A stretch of 64,000 bases of DNA, taken from positions 1-64,000 of the forward strand of contig JALEMS010000004.1 in assembly GCA_022768185.1 (NCBI GenBank), in the 5' to 3' direction. The stretch is from Clostridiales bacterium. GTDB lineage: Bacteria; Bacillota; Clostridia; Oscillospirales; Oscillospiraceae. Positions 1 through 7,822 of this stretch are shown piece by piece. The notes under the pieces were generated by a model, which was given only the letters and a program-made list of their open reading frames with translations, was not told the origin of the DNA and did not search any database. Numbering within the stretch: position 1 is the stretch's first letter; each line of letters starts with the position of its first letter. The position numbers and the translations under genes are program-made.

Positions 1-326
1 CAGAAACGCTTTGTAAAGGCGATTGCGTACAAGTTTCCCATTGAACAAAAGGTGCTCACGCAATTTGATGAATGCGGGGCATCTGTGGAGACGGTGGTTC
101 TTTTATCCAGAAAAAACACCTGATGATACCATAGGAGTCGACTTGGATTTGGATGAGTTGGATATTACCTCTGCAGAGGCGAAAGCCACCTATCCGGGAG
201 CTGAAGGAATACACGTTACAAAGCTTCGGCTTCAAAGTCTCCAAGCGATTGTGGATTTTCACGAGCAATTCTGAGGATGTGAGGAAAAGAGGGATGCTGT
301 TACCGATGCTTGAAAGCATTATTTAA
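1..326 (+). pseudogene. Decayed 3' end of an RlmD-like gene (two frameshifts)
   Basis: Three reading frames carry one after another what looks like a single protein tail. Bases 1-123 read a segment ending in VETVVLLSRK. The next frame continues PDDTIGVDLDLDELD and SAEAKATY to about base 190. The third frame gives RELKEYTLQSFGFKVSK and runs to a stop at 324-326. As I recall it, this order (VETVVLLS, an acidic PDDxIxVDLDLDELD block, then a KEYxxxxFGFKVS block) occurs at the C-terminus of clostridial 23S rRNA uracil-5-methyltransferase-like proteins. The first shift falls at an A-run and the second near a CCGGGA, so real decay or sequencing error are both possible. The 5' part lies outside the window. 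The stretch is AT-richer than what follows. The family assignment is tentative. Confidence 0.45.
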
Positions 327-338
327 CAATATAATTTT

Positions 339-372
339 GGGGGGTTGGTTAAAGTCCCAACCCCCTTTTCGT
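339..372 (+). terminator. Rho-independent terminator
   Basis: A nine-pair G/C-rich stem (GGGGGTTGG against CCAACCCCC) with an eight-base loop is followed by TTTT. It lies just after the decayed gene at the left edge and marks the end of the AT-richer segment. Confidence 0.8.
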
Positions 373-598
373 TTTAGGCTCATTTTAAAAATGTGCATTT
401 GGCCTGTTTACCGAGCGTCCGGTCAAAAAGGCCCGCGCCGCTCAGGGTGACGATCCGGGCCAGGCTGTCGATCCCAGCCGGGCAGGCGCAGCGCCAGCCA
501 TACGGACGGGCGGAGCCGGCATATCATAAAGCAGTGCGCCGCCTGCGGAAAGCTGCGTCTGCGCCCCAAAACGCACATCCACGTACTCGGAGGAAGCC
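373..598. other. Intergenic, no gene recognised
   Basis: High-GC stretch between the terminator and the MFS gene. Short open frames exist on both strands, but none has a ribosome binding site plus a recognisable family. It ends in the Shine-Dalgarno sequence GGAGG (about 591-595) of the next gene. Confidence 0.4.
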
Positions 599-1741
599 AT
601 GAATCGAACCGGATCCAAAAATATTTCGCTCATTCTGGCCGCCAGCTTTTTTTACATGGCAGGCTCCATGCTGGTCACGCCGCTGATTGTCGGCTTTTCT
701 GCGCAGTCGGGCGCATCCGCCACATTGGCCGGTACGATCGGCGGGCTGATGAACCTCTGCTCACTTTTCTGCCGTCCGGCTGTCGGTAACCTGGCCGACC
801 GCGTCAGCAAATACCGGCTGTCGATGATCGGCGCCGGGATGATGGCACTGGCCTGCGTCGGATATATGCTGGCGCAGCGGGCATGGGTAATCGTTCTGGC
901 CCGCATTGCCAACGGGCTGGGCTTTGCCTGCTGTTCGGTATGCATGTCCACTTGGATGTCCAGCCTGCTGCCGAAGGAAAAGATCGGCTCCGGCATGGGG
1001 CTGTACGGCACGATGAACGCGCTGGCCATGGCGGTCGCTCCGGCAGCGGGCGTACGGGTCTATCAGCTGGCAGGCTATCGTACCGCGTTCGGCATTGCGC
1101 TGGCCTGTGCCGTTCTCACCGGCGTTATCATCCAGTTTGTGTCCGACCGCGGCCTGCCCGAGCGCAGTGCGGTACGAACGCGCCCGCAGCTGGCAGACCG
1201 CCGGGTGCTCCCCATCTCGCTGATCATCATGCTCTTCGCCATTCCATACTGTGCCACGCAGTCCTACCTCATCAGTTACACACAGGCACGACAGCTTTCC
1301 GTTTCCGTCAGCCTCTTCTTCCCGTTTTATGCCGCTGTCCTGCTGACGCTGCGCCTGTCTCTGCGCCGGCTGTTCGACCGTCTTCCGTTCCGTCGGTTTC
1401 TGTTTGCCGGCGCCGCGTCCGCGCTGGCTGCAATTGGCCTTCTGTCCGAAATGAAGAGCAATGCACTTTTGCTGCTGGCTGCCGCATTCATGGCCGGCGG
1501 CTACGGCGTCATGTGTTCTGTCTGCCAATCCACCGCGATTGTTCTGGCGGGAAAGGAACACCGCGGTCTGGCCAACAGCACCTATTACATCGGTCTTGAC
1601 CTCGGCATGACGCTCGGACCGTTTCTCGGCGGCCTGCTGTACGGAAGGGCGGATATCCGGCTGTTTTATCCTGCGCTGCTGCTCACCGTCCCGGCGGCGC
1701 TGCTTGTCTATTTTCTCTCCCGACGTGCTTCCCGACTCTGA
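599..1741 (+). CDS. Major facilitator superfamily transporter
   Basis: A 380-residue, almost wholly hydrophobic protein with the pattern of a 12-helix MFS carrier. It starts with a first helix at about residues 10-30 (LILAASFFYMAGSMLVTPLI). The loop between helices 2 and 3 has the GxLADRxSKYR form of the MFS signature near residues 60-72, and a MGLYGTMNALAMAVAPAAG stretch lies in the middle. This points to a drug or small-molecule exporter in the cytoplasmic membrane; the substrate cannot be read from sequence. The start ATG is preceded by GGAGG at good distance. The gene stands alone, with the next gene convergent. Length is typical of the family. Confidence 0.8.
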   Translation: MNRTGSKNISLILAASFFYMAGSMLVTPLIVGFSAQSGASATLAGTIGGLMNLCSLFCRPAVGNLADRVSKYRLSMIGAGMMALACVGYMLAQRAWVIVLARIANGLGFACCSVCMSTWMSSLLPKEKIGSGMGLYGTMNALAMAVAPAAGVRVYQLAGYRTAFGIALACAVLTGVIIQFVSDRGLPERSAVRTRPQLADRRVLPISLIIMLFAIPYCATQSYLISYTQARQLSVSVSLFFPFYAAVLLTLRLSLRRLFDRLPFRRFLFAGAASALAAIGLLSEMKSNALLLLAAAFMAGGYGVMCSVCQSTAIVLAGKEHRGLANSTYYIGLDLGMTLGPFLGGLLYGRADIRLFYPALLLTVPAALLVYFLSRRASRL

Positions 1742-1927
1742 GCTGATCGCCCGCCGGCACATTGGCGGCACACGCACAGCGCCGCGGGCAGATCTGCTCA
1801 TGCTGCTGCAGCGGAGCTGAACAGACTGCTCTGCACGCAAGCGCGCTCGTTCCCCATAGCAGTCGGGTCGGCGCCCTTTGATCCCATGCATTTGCCGCTT
1901 CCCTGCCGACAGCGGCCGAAATGAAAT

Positions 1928-1975
1928 ATCCCCCTCCCGGCGAACAGGCGCATACCTGCCGTTCGGAAAGGGGAT
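1928..1975 (-). terminator. Probable terminator hairpin after the DUF3793 gene
   Basis: On the minus strand a stem ATCCCC/GGGGAT encloses an inner CGAAC-GCAGG/CCTG-TTCG stem, followed by ATATTTCATTT. The T-tract is imperfect. It lies about 30 bases past the DUF3793 stop codon. Confidence 0.4.
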
Positions 1976-2003
1976 GTACAGCAAACCCGGAAACAAATCC
2001 GTA

Positions 2004-2513
2004 TCAAGAGGATTTCATGGCCGCTACCGGTTGGCCGATGGCCAGGCCGGCATGAATCCATTCACAAAAGCTTTCCGTGCACTGCTTGCAGCGTACAAAC
2101 AGCTCCGCTGCCCGGTCGACGTCGCCGTAGACCTTCCGGTAGCCGCAGAGCTTACAATGCTCCGCGCAGTTTTCGATAAAACCCCGCACGTCCTCCGGCG
2201 GATAACCGAGGAACAAACCGATCTCATGGGGAAACTCTGCATCTTCGTTCAGCCGCTCGATCAGACGGCTGATGCGCTTGCCGGAGTGAACACTTGGATA
2301 GCCAGCCGCTTCCAGCAGCGCGGCGGCTTCCCTGTTACCGAGATCCTCCTTTCGTTTTCCCGGGCTGAACACGTAAATCAGCGCGCGGCTCCCTTCACAG
2401 CGCAGCGGCATGGCACACAGGCCCTGCGGCACCAGCGCGTCGTTGCTGACGGCAATGCCCACATCGGTCTCAGAGCGCGCCGAAGAATCGTTGCCGCCGT
2501 CGCCGATCATCAC
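2004..2513 (-). CDS. DUF3793 family protein
   Basis: A 169-residue protein. Its centre and C-terminal half match the DUF3793 pattern well known from Clostridia: RALIYVFSPGKRKEDL, then EFPHEIGLFLGYPPEDVRGF, then CKLCGYRKVYGD. Several Cys residues (CKLCG, VRCKQCTESF) suggest metal or redox chemistry, but no function is established for the family. The start used is a GTG overlapping the stop of the upstream LysR gene (GTGA), so the two are probably translationally coupled. This start gives a slightly short N-terminus compared with typical members of about 190 residues. Confidence 0.75.
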   Translation of the reverse strand: MMIGDGGNDSSARSETDVGIAVSNDALVPQGLCAMPLRCEGSRALIYVFSPGKRKEDLGNREAAALLEAAGYPSVHSGKRISRLIERLNEDAEFPHEIGLFLGYPPEDVRGFIENCAEHCKLCGYRKVYGDVDRAAELFVRCKQCTESFCEWIHAGLAIGQPVAAMKSS

Positions 2514-3412
2514 GGCCGTGTCTCCGGCAGCATCTCCCCATAGCGCACCGCCACCCAGCGCCGGACGTGCTCAACAAAACGCGCCGTCGCCGGGCCGATG
2601 CTCTGCCCGCCGCGCACGGCAAGGCCGATGATGCGACTGGAGGGCGGCTCCAGCTCCAGCGCCGCCAGACGGCCCGCGCCGCCGGCCAGCAGCAGCTCCG
2701 GCACGATGCTCATGCCCAGGCCATGCTCCACCATGGAGATGAGGGCATAGTCATCCTTGGTGGTAAACTTGATGTTCGGATGCACGCCGGCTGCGTCCAG
2801 CGCCTGCCGCGCGTCCTGCGCCGAGCTTTCCGGCAGGCTGATGAACGGCTCGCGCGCAGCCGCCGTGATGGGAAAGCGTTCGGCTTCCGCCAGCGGATGA
2901 TCCTGCGGCAGGATCGCCAGCAGCCGGTCGCGCACCAGCGGAATACATTCATAGCCCGCCGCCGACGGCATATGTACAAAGCCGATATCCACTGCGCCCT
3001 CGCGCAGCCACTGATCGACGTCATAATAGTCGCCGTTGCGCAGGTTGAACTCAATGTTGGGATAATCCTGCTGAAACTGCTTGATCATCTCCGGCAGCCA
3101 GTGCACCGCCACGCTCGTGAACGTACCGATCCGCACTGTACCGGCGTCCATTCCGTGAATCGCCGCCACGATCTGCTTGAGCTGCTCACGGTAGCCGAGC
3201 ATGCCGCGCACGGCCGGCAGAAGCTTCTCTCCCGCGTCCGTCAGGCGTACGCCGGCCCGGCTGCGCAGCAGCAGCTGAAATCCCAGTTCGCTCTCCAGCG
3301 AGCTGATCATATGGCTGATACCGGACTGCGTATAGCCAAGCTGATCCGCCGCACGGGTCAGACTGCCCAGCTCCACCACCTGAAGAAACGCCTCGTATTT
3401 GTTCAGCGACAT
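2510..3412 (-). CDS. LysR family transcriptional regulator
   Basis: A 300-residue protein of normal LysR length. The N-terminal winged helix-turn-helix is clear (residues about 5-60: FLQVVELGSLTRAADQLGYT, then SHMISSLESELGFQLLLRS). It is followed by a periplasmic-binding-like effector domain from about residue 90 (TVRIGTFTSVAVHWLPEMIK). It is divergent from the putP-type symporter gene across about 160 bases and overlaps the DUF3793 gene downstream, so control of the symporter or of its own operon is likely but not proven. The ligand is unknown. Confidence 0.9.
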   Translation of the reverse strand: MSLNKYEAFLQVVELGSLTRAADQLGYTQSGISHMISSLESELGFQLLLRSRAGVRLTDAGEKLLPAVRGMLGYREQLKQIVAAIHGMDAGTVRIGTFTSVAVHWLPEMIKQFQQDYPNIEFNLRNGDYYDVDQWLREGAVDIGFVHMPSAAGYECIPLVRDRLLAILPQDHPLAEAERFPITAAAREPFISLPESSAQDARQALDAAGVHPNIKFTTKDDYALISMVEHGLGMSIVPELLLAGGAGRLAALELEPPSSRIIGLAVRGGQSIGPATARFVEHVRRWVAVRYGEMLPETRP

Positions 3413-3570
3413 GTTTTTCCTCCCGTTTTCCCGTTATTTCCCCATCGCAATTCCATGTGTCCCTTATTATACATGAATTTTTTTCAAGTATAAAGTCTTT
3501 TTCTTGCATGTTGGGATTTCCGCATGCTATAATGCAGACTATCCTTTAACTTGGAAGAGAGAGAAACACC
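3413..3570. promoter_or_regulatory. Divergent lysR/putP promoter region
   Basis: Plus strand: TTGCAT (3504-3509) and TATAAT (3528-3533), 18-base spacer, reading into the symporter. The -10 sits in a small palindrome, GCATGC-TATAAT-GCA. Minus strand: TATAAT (plus bases 3466-3471) with a weak -35, TTTATA, 17 bases upstream, reading into lysR. The AT-rich segment between them (about 3475-3500) is where a LysR site would be expected; no clean T-N11-A repeat was assigned. Confidence 0.55.
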
Positions 3571-5103
3571 ATGAATGTAGGACAACTCGTTGCATTTGCC
3601 GCATATCTGATTTTACTGCTGTGTATCGGCATCTATTTCTTTATCAAATCAACCGACAGCGGCGACAAGGAATACTTCCTCGGCGGCCGCCAGATGGGAC
3701 CGTGGGTCACCGCGCTGAGCGCGCAGGCCTCAGACATGAGCGCATGGCTGTTGATGGGCCTGCCCGGCAGCATTCTGGCCTGGGGCATGGGCCAGGTGTG
3801 GATTGCCATCGGCTTGGCGCTCGGTACGGCGCTCAACTGGATTTTCCTCGCCACGCGCCTGCGCCGTTTTTCCCAGGCAGCGGACGACTCCATCACCCTG
3901 CCGCAGTATCTCACCAACCGTTTTGCCTCCACCAACCCCGCACTGAAGGTCGTGTGCGCCGTTGTCTTTCTGGTCGCCTTCACGGTGTACGTGGCTTCCG
4001 CCTTTGTTGCCGGGCGCACGGTGCTGCTGTCGATTATCCCCACGATGAATCCGACGCTTGCCATCGTCATCTTCGCCGTCATCGTGCTGTTGTATACGTT
4101 CCTCGGCGGCTATAAGGCCGTGTGCTGGACGGACTTTTTCCAGGGTCTGCTGATGCTGGTGGCACTGGTGAGCGTTCCCATCGTGATGGTCGCGCTTGGC
4201 CACTTCGGCGGCGCAGAGCTGTACGGAGACGTTGGCGGTACAGTCTTTGAAAAGAGTCTGTTCAGCGCCAGTTGGACTGACATCGTCACCGGTCTGTCCT
4301 GGGGCCTCGGCTACTTTGGCATGCCGCACATCATTGTGCGCTTCATGGCCATTGAAAAGCCCTCTATGGTCAAAAAGTCCGCAACCGTTGCCATCATCTG
4401 GCTGATCCTCACCATGGGCTCCACCACCGCCATCGCCGTTCTGGGCCGCACCTGGATCCTGTCAAACGGCGCGTCCCTGGCGGAAGCCCTGCTGCCCGGC
4501 GCGCGCAACAGCATTTTCATCTGCCTGGTGCAGGACCTGCTGCCGGGCCTCCTTGCCGGCATCCTGCTCTCGGCCATCGTCGCCGCCTCCATGAGCACCG
4601 CCGACTCCCAGTTGCTCGTCGCCTCCTCGTCCTTCACCAGTGATATTTACAAGCCTCTCATCCGCAAGAACCGCGCCTCTGACAAGGAGGTTCTGTGGGT
4701 TGGACGCGCCGTCGTGGCCGTTGTCGCCGTGATTGCCTTCCTCATCGCAACCAGCGATTCCGAATGGGCCGGCGACATTATGAACATGGTTGAAAACGCA
4801 TGGGGCCTGTTCGGCGCAGCCTTCAGCCCCGTCATCATCCTGTCCCTGTTCTGGAAGCGCTTCAACTTTGCCGGCGCGCTGGCAGGTATCGTCGCAGGCG
4901 CGGCGGCCGATATTGCCTGGCTGCTGCTGTTCACCTCCACAATGCGCGAGGCCGTCATCTTCAACACCAATATCTATGAGATTCTGCCGGGCTTCCTCGT
5001 CGGCCTGCTCGTCGCCGTGATCGTCACGCTGGCCACTCCCGCACCGAATGAAAAGGTGCAGAAGATTTTCGAGACCGCCACCGCCCCCACGACCTGCGAC
5101 TGA
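3571..5103 (+). CDS. putP: Sodium/proline symporter (PutP-type)
   Basis: A 510-residue, highly hydrophobic protein of the sodium:solute symporter family. Early landmarks are GDKEYFLGGRQMGPWVTALS and ASDMSAWLLMGLPGSILAWG, the substrate and sodium site region of PutP. Later comes AASMSTADSQLLVASSSFTSD, the family signature with the Na+-ligating Ser/Thr of helix 8. It would import proline with Na+ across the cytoplasmic membrane, though related substrates cannot be excluded. A GGAAGAGAG ribosome site precedes the ATG. It is monocistronic and followed by a strong terminator. It would draw on the sodium gradient that the Mrp-like operon at 49-58 kb may build. Confidence 0.9.
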   Translation: MNVGQLVAFAAYLILLLCIGIYFFIKSTDSGDKEYFLGGRQMGPWVTALSAQASDMSAWLLMGLPGSILAWGMGQVWIAIGLALGTALNWIFLATRLRRFSQAADDSITLPQYLTNRFASTNPALKVVCAVVFLVAFTVYVASAFVAGRTVLLSIIPTMNPTLAIVIFAVIVLLYTFLGGYKAVCWTDFFQGLLMLVALVSVPIVMVALGHFGGAELYGDVGGTVFEKSLFSASWTDIVTGLSWGLGYFGMPHIIVRFMAIEKPSMVKKSATVAIIWLILTMGSTTAIAVLGRTWILSNGASLAEALLPGARNSIFICLVQDLLPGLLAGILLSAIVAASMSTADSQLLVASSSFTSDIYKPLIRKNRASDKEVLWVGRAVVAVVAVIAFLIATSDSEWAGDIMNMVENAWGLFGAAFSPVIILSLFWKRFNFAGALAGIVAGAAADIAWLLLFTSTMREAVIFNTNIYEILPGFLVGLLVAVIVTLATPAPNEKVQKIFETATAPTTCD

Positions 5104-5143
5104 TTGCAGCACGCCGGTCCTGAAAAATCAGCTCAGTAAATCC

Positions 5144-5188
5144 GAAAAAGGCGCTTTCGTTGTCAGAGACAATGAAAGCGCCTTTTTC
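5144..5188. terminator. Bidirectional terminator between putP and araC-type gene
   Basis: A near-perfect inverted repeat: GAAAAAGGCGCTTTC against GAAAGCGCCTTTTTC, extended by GTTGTC/GACAAT around a small loop. A- and T-runs at the two ends allow use on both strands between convergent genes. Confidence 0.9.
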
Positions 5189-5247
5189 ATTGGACAAGCT
5201 GAGATGCATCTTTTCAGAGATGCACCTTTGTGCCCGGGGCAGACGGG

Positions 5248-6126
5248 TCATTTCTTTTTCACGGCCTTCAGCTCGATATATCCGCGTTCGCCGCGCGGCT
5301 CGAGCTGGATGCGGGGATTGTCCGGATCCCACACATACCCGATGACGGACGGATCATAGCGCGTCATTGCCTGCTGCACGGCGGAGATGGCCTGACAGTA
5401 GTCCTCCTCGGCAAACGGCTCGCCCTGAAACATCAGGTAATCCGCCGCGGGCAGCCGGATTACATCAAAGCCCTCCGGCACTGCGCCGTCATATCCGGCC
5501 TCCACCTCCACGCCCTGCACATAAACCGAGGTGCCCGGCTTCCGGTACGCCTCCGGCAGCCAGAGGCACACCGGCTCGCCGCAGAGGGAATCCATACTCA
5601 GCAGCGTCCCCCAGACGTCGCAGCCCACCTCCTCGCAGTATGGGAAATAGTCCGCTGCATGAACGCCCCGCTTGAGAATGACCCTGCGTTCCGGCTTGCG
5701 GATCACCTGAAGAAAAACACTCTGCACCTGCTCCATGGTCGTTCGCTCCTTTCCAAGCGCTCTGAATTTCACTCCGTAAGGGACGAACAGGGTGATGGGA
5801 ACCGGATGGCGCGCATACGCGCTGGGCGTGCAGCCGAACTGACGGGAAAACGCCCGCGTGTAACCGTCCGCGCTGCCGAAGCCCAGCTCAAAGGCCACGT
5901 CGGTGATCCGGCAGCGTTCGTTTTTCAGCCGCAGCGCCGAGCGCGACAGGCGCAGCCGCCGGATATACTCCGCCGGTGTCAGCCCGGTATACACACGAAA
6001 AAGTCGGCCTGCGTGCCACGGAGAAAAGCAGGCCGCCCGCGCCAGCGCGGCCGGGGTGATCTCCCCATCCAGATGCTCCTCAATATAATCCTGCATCCGC
6101 TGCACCGCCAGCACCTGTTCCTGCAT
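5248..6126 (-). CDS. AraC family regulator with GyrI-like effector domain
   Basis: 292 residues. The N-terminal ~110 residues hold two AraC helix-turn-helix motifs (MQDYIEEHLDGEITPAALAR, then FELGFGSADGYTRAFSRQFG, ending GCTPSAYA). The C-terminal ~170 residues fit a GyrI-like/SOUL small-molecule domain (FEGEPF-type segment near YLMFQGEPFAEEDY; WDPDNPRIQLEPRGERGYIE near the end). Such proteins usually sense drugs or small hydrophobic molecules. It is the last gene of a tight minus-strand group (VOC, GNAT, small ORF, this gene). The ATG follows GGAGGCGAACCGT. Confidence 0.88.
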   Translation of the reverse strand: MQEQVLAVQRMQDYIEEHLDGEITPAALARAACFSPWHAGRLFRVYTGLTPAEYIRRLRLSRSALRLKNERCRITDVAFELGFGSADGYTRAFSRQFGCTPSAYARHPVPITLFVPYGVKFRALGKERTTMEQVQSVFLQVIRKPERRVILKRGVHAADYFPYCEEVGCDVWGTLLSMDSLCGEPVCLWLPEAYRKPGTSVYVQGVEVEAGYDGAVPEGFDVIRLPAADYLMFQGEPFAEEDYCQAISAVQQAMTRYDPSVIGYVWDPDNPRIQLEPRGERGYIELKAVKKK

Positions 6127-6139
6127 ACGGTTCGCCTCC

Positions 6140-6340
6140 TTACCGTTTACAGCGCCATTTTACCGGCCCCCGCCGGAAAACGCTCGATGTTTTTTGCGCT
6201 CTTTTCTTCCGTCGGCAAATCAGGTCTGTATACTCTGCTGCAAGGCGCACAAAGGCCGTGGGTTTTGCCTGCATGGAAAATCCCCCGGCCAGCCGTCTCC
6301 TGCAGCCGGAGATCGGCGCAAAGCGGATCGTATAACGCAT
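6140..6340 (-). CDS. Small basic protein, unknown (66 aa)
   Basis: A 66-codon frame fills the gap between the GNAT and AraC genes. Its ATG has a strong ribosome site (GGAGG, six bases before the ATG) and lies 32 bases past the GNAT stop. Its TAA touches the ribosome site of the AraC gene. The product is rich in Arg/Lys at the C-terminus (CRRKKRAQK, RGPVKWRCKR) and has no recognised domain. Position and Shine-Dalgarno argue for translation; the composition and lack of a known family argue for caution. It might act as a leader peptide for the AraC gene instead. Confidence 0.4.
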   Translation of the reverse strand: MRYTIRFAPISGCRRRLAGGFSMQAKPTAFVRLAAEYTDLICRRKKRAQKTSSVFRRGPVKWRCKR

Positions 6341-6372
6341 CACCCGCCTCCTCTCCCCCTCTGCCCGTGCGC

Positions 6373-7122
6373 TCAAACCGCATGCAGCAGCTTTTCCAGC
6401 CCGCGGACGTCCAGCTGGTTCACCGTCCGCAGCCGTCCCTGATAAAACACGGCCCAGTTGTTGAACACACACGGCAGCGCCTTGGCCTGCTGCAGCGAAT
6501 CCACCCGGATGAATGCCGCCGGGATTGCCTTCTCGCGGCAATACTGCTCCAGCTGCGCCGCGCGCTGCGGAATGAAGGGACACTGCACATCGTAATATAC
6601 CGTCAGCTCAGACCGGTCGATCCGCTGCGCCTTTGCGTTCCGCGCAAAGTGCGGCGCCGTCCCGTCAAAGGAGCGCGCCAGCAGCAGATATCCGTCATCC
6701 GTCTCGTCCACAGGCACAAAGCCGAATTTTGCTGCAAACGCCTGATCGGACAGCCACGCCTTCTGCTTTCTTGCACCGAGCATACACACGCCGGATTTTC
6801 CGCTGTGTTCGGCATCCGCCAGACAATACTCCATCAATGCGCGGCCAAACCCGTGTCCTTTCTCTGCCCCGTCGACCCACAGGCAATATACATAGAGATA
6901 GTTTGCGCCCTCCACCGGCGTCCAGGCTGTCTCCAGCGGCGCGTATTCGATGAACGCGCAGCCAGACCCCTTCCGCTTGCGGAAAACATGTCCCTCCCGC
7001 AAACGCGCGGCAAGCCACTGCCGCTTGGCCTCAACGCCCGGGTGCGGCTTTTTGCGGATGATGCAGCACAGGTGCTCGTCCGCAAGATTTTCCGGTGTTA
7101 GGTTTACATAATTTTCTTCCAT
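6373..7122 (-). CDS. GNAT N-acetyltransferase, YoaP-like two-domain
   Basis: 249 residues. The N-terminal ~150 residues are a GNAT domain, with an acetyl-CoA loop recognisable as WVDGAEKGHGFGRALMEYC (R/Q-x-x-G-x-G/A form) and a FGFVPVDET segment near its end. The C-terminal ~90 residues (LTVYYDVQCPFIPQRAAQLE to the end) resemble the thioredoxin-like tail of YoaP-type proteins, with a CPFI site where a CxxC might be. The acceptor substrate is unknown. It sits 33 bases after the VOC gene and is probably co-transcribed with it. Confidence 0.8.
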   Translation of the reverse strand: MEENYVNLTPENLADEHLCCIIRKKPHPGVEAKRQWLAARLREGHVFRKRKGSGCAFIEYAPLETAWTPVEGANYLYVYCLWVDGAEKGHGFGRALMEYCLADAEHSGKSGVCMLGARKQKAWLSDQAFAAKFGFVPVDETDDGYLLLARSFDGTAPHFARNAKAQRIDRSELTVYYDVQCPFIPQRAAQLEQYCREKAIPAAFIRVDSLQQAKALPCVFNNWAVFYQGRLRTVNQLDVRGLEKLLHAV

Positions 7123-7155
7123 CGATTCATACCTAAGCCTTCGGCCGAAGCCGCC

Positions 7156-7620
7156 TCATTTCTGTGCCTGACAGGCGCGCACATAGTCTTCCGGCACGTC
7201 CATGCGTGCCGCCGTCTCGCATACAGTCATGCCGCTGTCAAGAAACCGACGGCAGACGGCGGCCAGATTCTCGCCTACCTCGATGATGTTCCGATCCGGA
7301 TCAAAAAAACGCACAACGCGCTGACCCCACGGATGCTCTAGGACCGGGTGGACATAGTCCACATCCAGCCCGCCGAGCCGCTCGGCGAAATCATCGAACG
7401 CATCCTCCTCAAAATACAGCTCTCCGGCGTTGCCGCCGTAAGCAACCGGCCTTCCCGCGATGAAATCCTTCCACGTCTCCGCCGTCTGCAGAACGATTCC
7501 GCCGGTCAGCGTTTTATTTGCGCCGAAGTCCCGCTCCACTGTAAGGCCCAGCACCGTCCGGTAAAACTCCAGCGAGCGCGCCATATCCCGCACAGCAATC
7601 AGTGTGGAACAATAATGCAT
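7156..7620 (-). CDS. VOC family protein (glyoxalase/bleomycin-resistance-like)
   Basis: 154 residues with the vicinal-oxygen-chelate fold pattern: IAVRDMARSLEFYRTVLGL at the start and VVRFFDPDRNIIEVGENL near residue 120, including the metal-binding Glu of the second beta-alpha-beta module. The last 35 residues form a helical tail (FLDSGMTVCETAARMDVPEDY) resembling a helix-turn-helix and seen in some members. Substrate unknown; it could be a lactoylglutathione-lyase relative or a resistance protein. It is the first gene of the operon leading to the AraC regulator. Confidence 0.82.
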   Translation of the reverse strand: MHYCSTLIAVRDMARSLEFYRTVLGLTVERDFGANKTLTGGIVLQTAETWKDFIAGRPVAYGGNAGELYFEEDAFDDFAERLGGLDVDYVHPVLEHPWGQRVVRFFDPDRNIIEVGENLAAVCRRFLDSGMTVCETAARMDVPEDYVRACQAQK

Positions 7621-7706
7621 CCTTTTTCCCTCCTCCGCTCAGTCTGCACCGCTGCGCCGTCTGCAGTCCGGCAGCGCAAGGCGATGTGCAGCATTTGGTG
7701 TCTATC

Positions 7707-7735
7707 ATTATGATGCACGCCCGCTGCCTTGTCAA
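7707..7735 (-). promoter_or_regulatory. Promoter of the VOC-GNAT-AraC operon
   Basis: On the minus strand TTGACA (plus bases 7730-7735) and CATAAT (7707-7712) are separated by 17 bases, about 90 bases upstream of the VOC start codon. Confidence 0.7.
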
Positions 7736-7755
7736 CCGTCGGGCGGCAGAGCATA

Positions 7756-7789
7756 CAAAAACGGCGCAGCTTTTGCTGCGCCGTTTTCG
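7756..7789. terminator. Terminator after the DUF3048/membrane protein operon
   Basis: AAAACGGCGCAGC and GCTGCGCCGTTTT form a perfect stem around TTTT. On the minus strand it ends in a T-run and lies about 35 bases past the membrane protein stop. It also lies upstream of the VOC promoter. Confidence 0.85.
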
Positions 7790-7822
7790 ACAGAATCTGT
7801 TTTTTGTAAATTGCGCCCCGGC

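Noticed and set aside
442-633. Short minus-strand frame upstream of the MFS gene
   Set aside because: It overlaps the MFS start, no ribosome site or family recognised; likely chance in GC-rich DNA.
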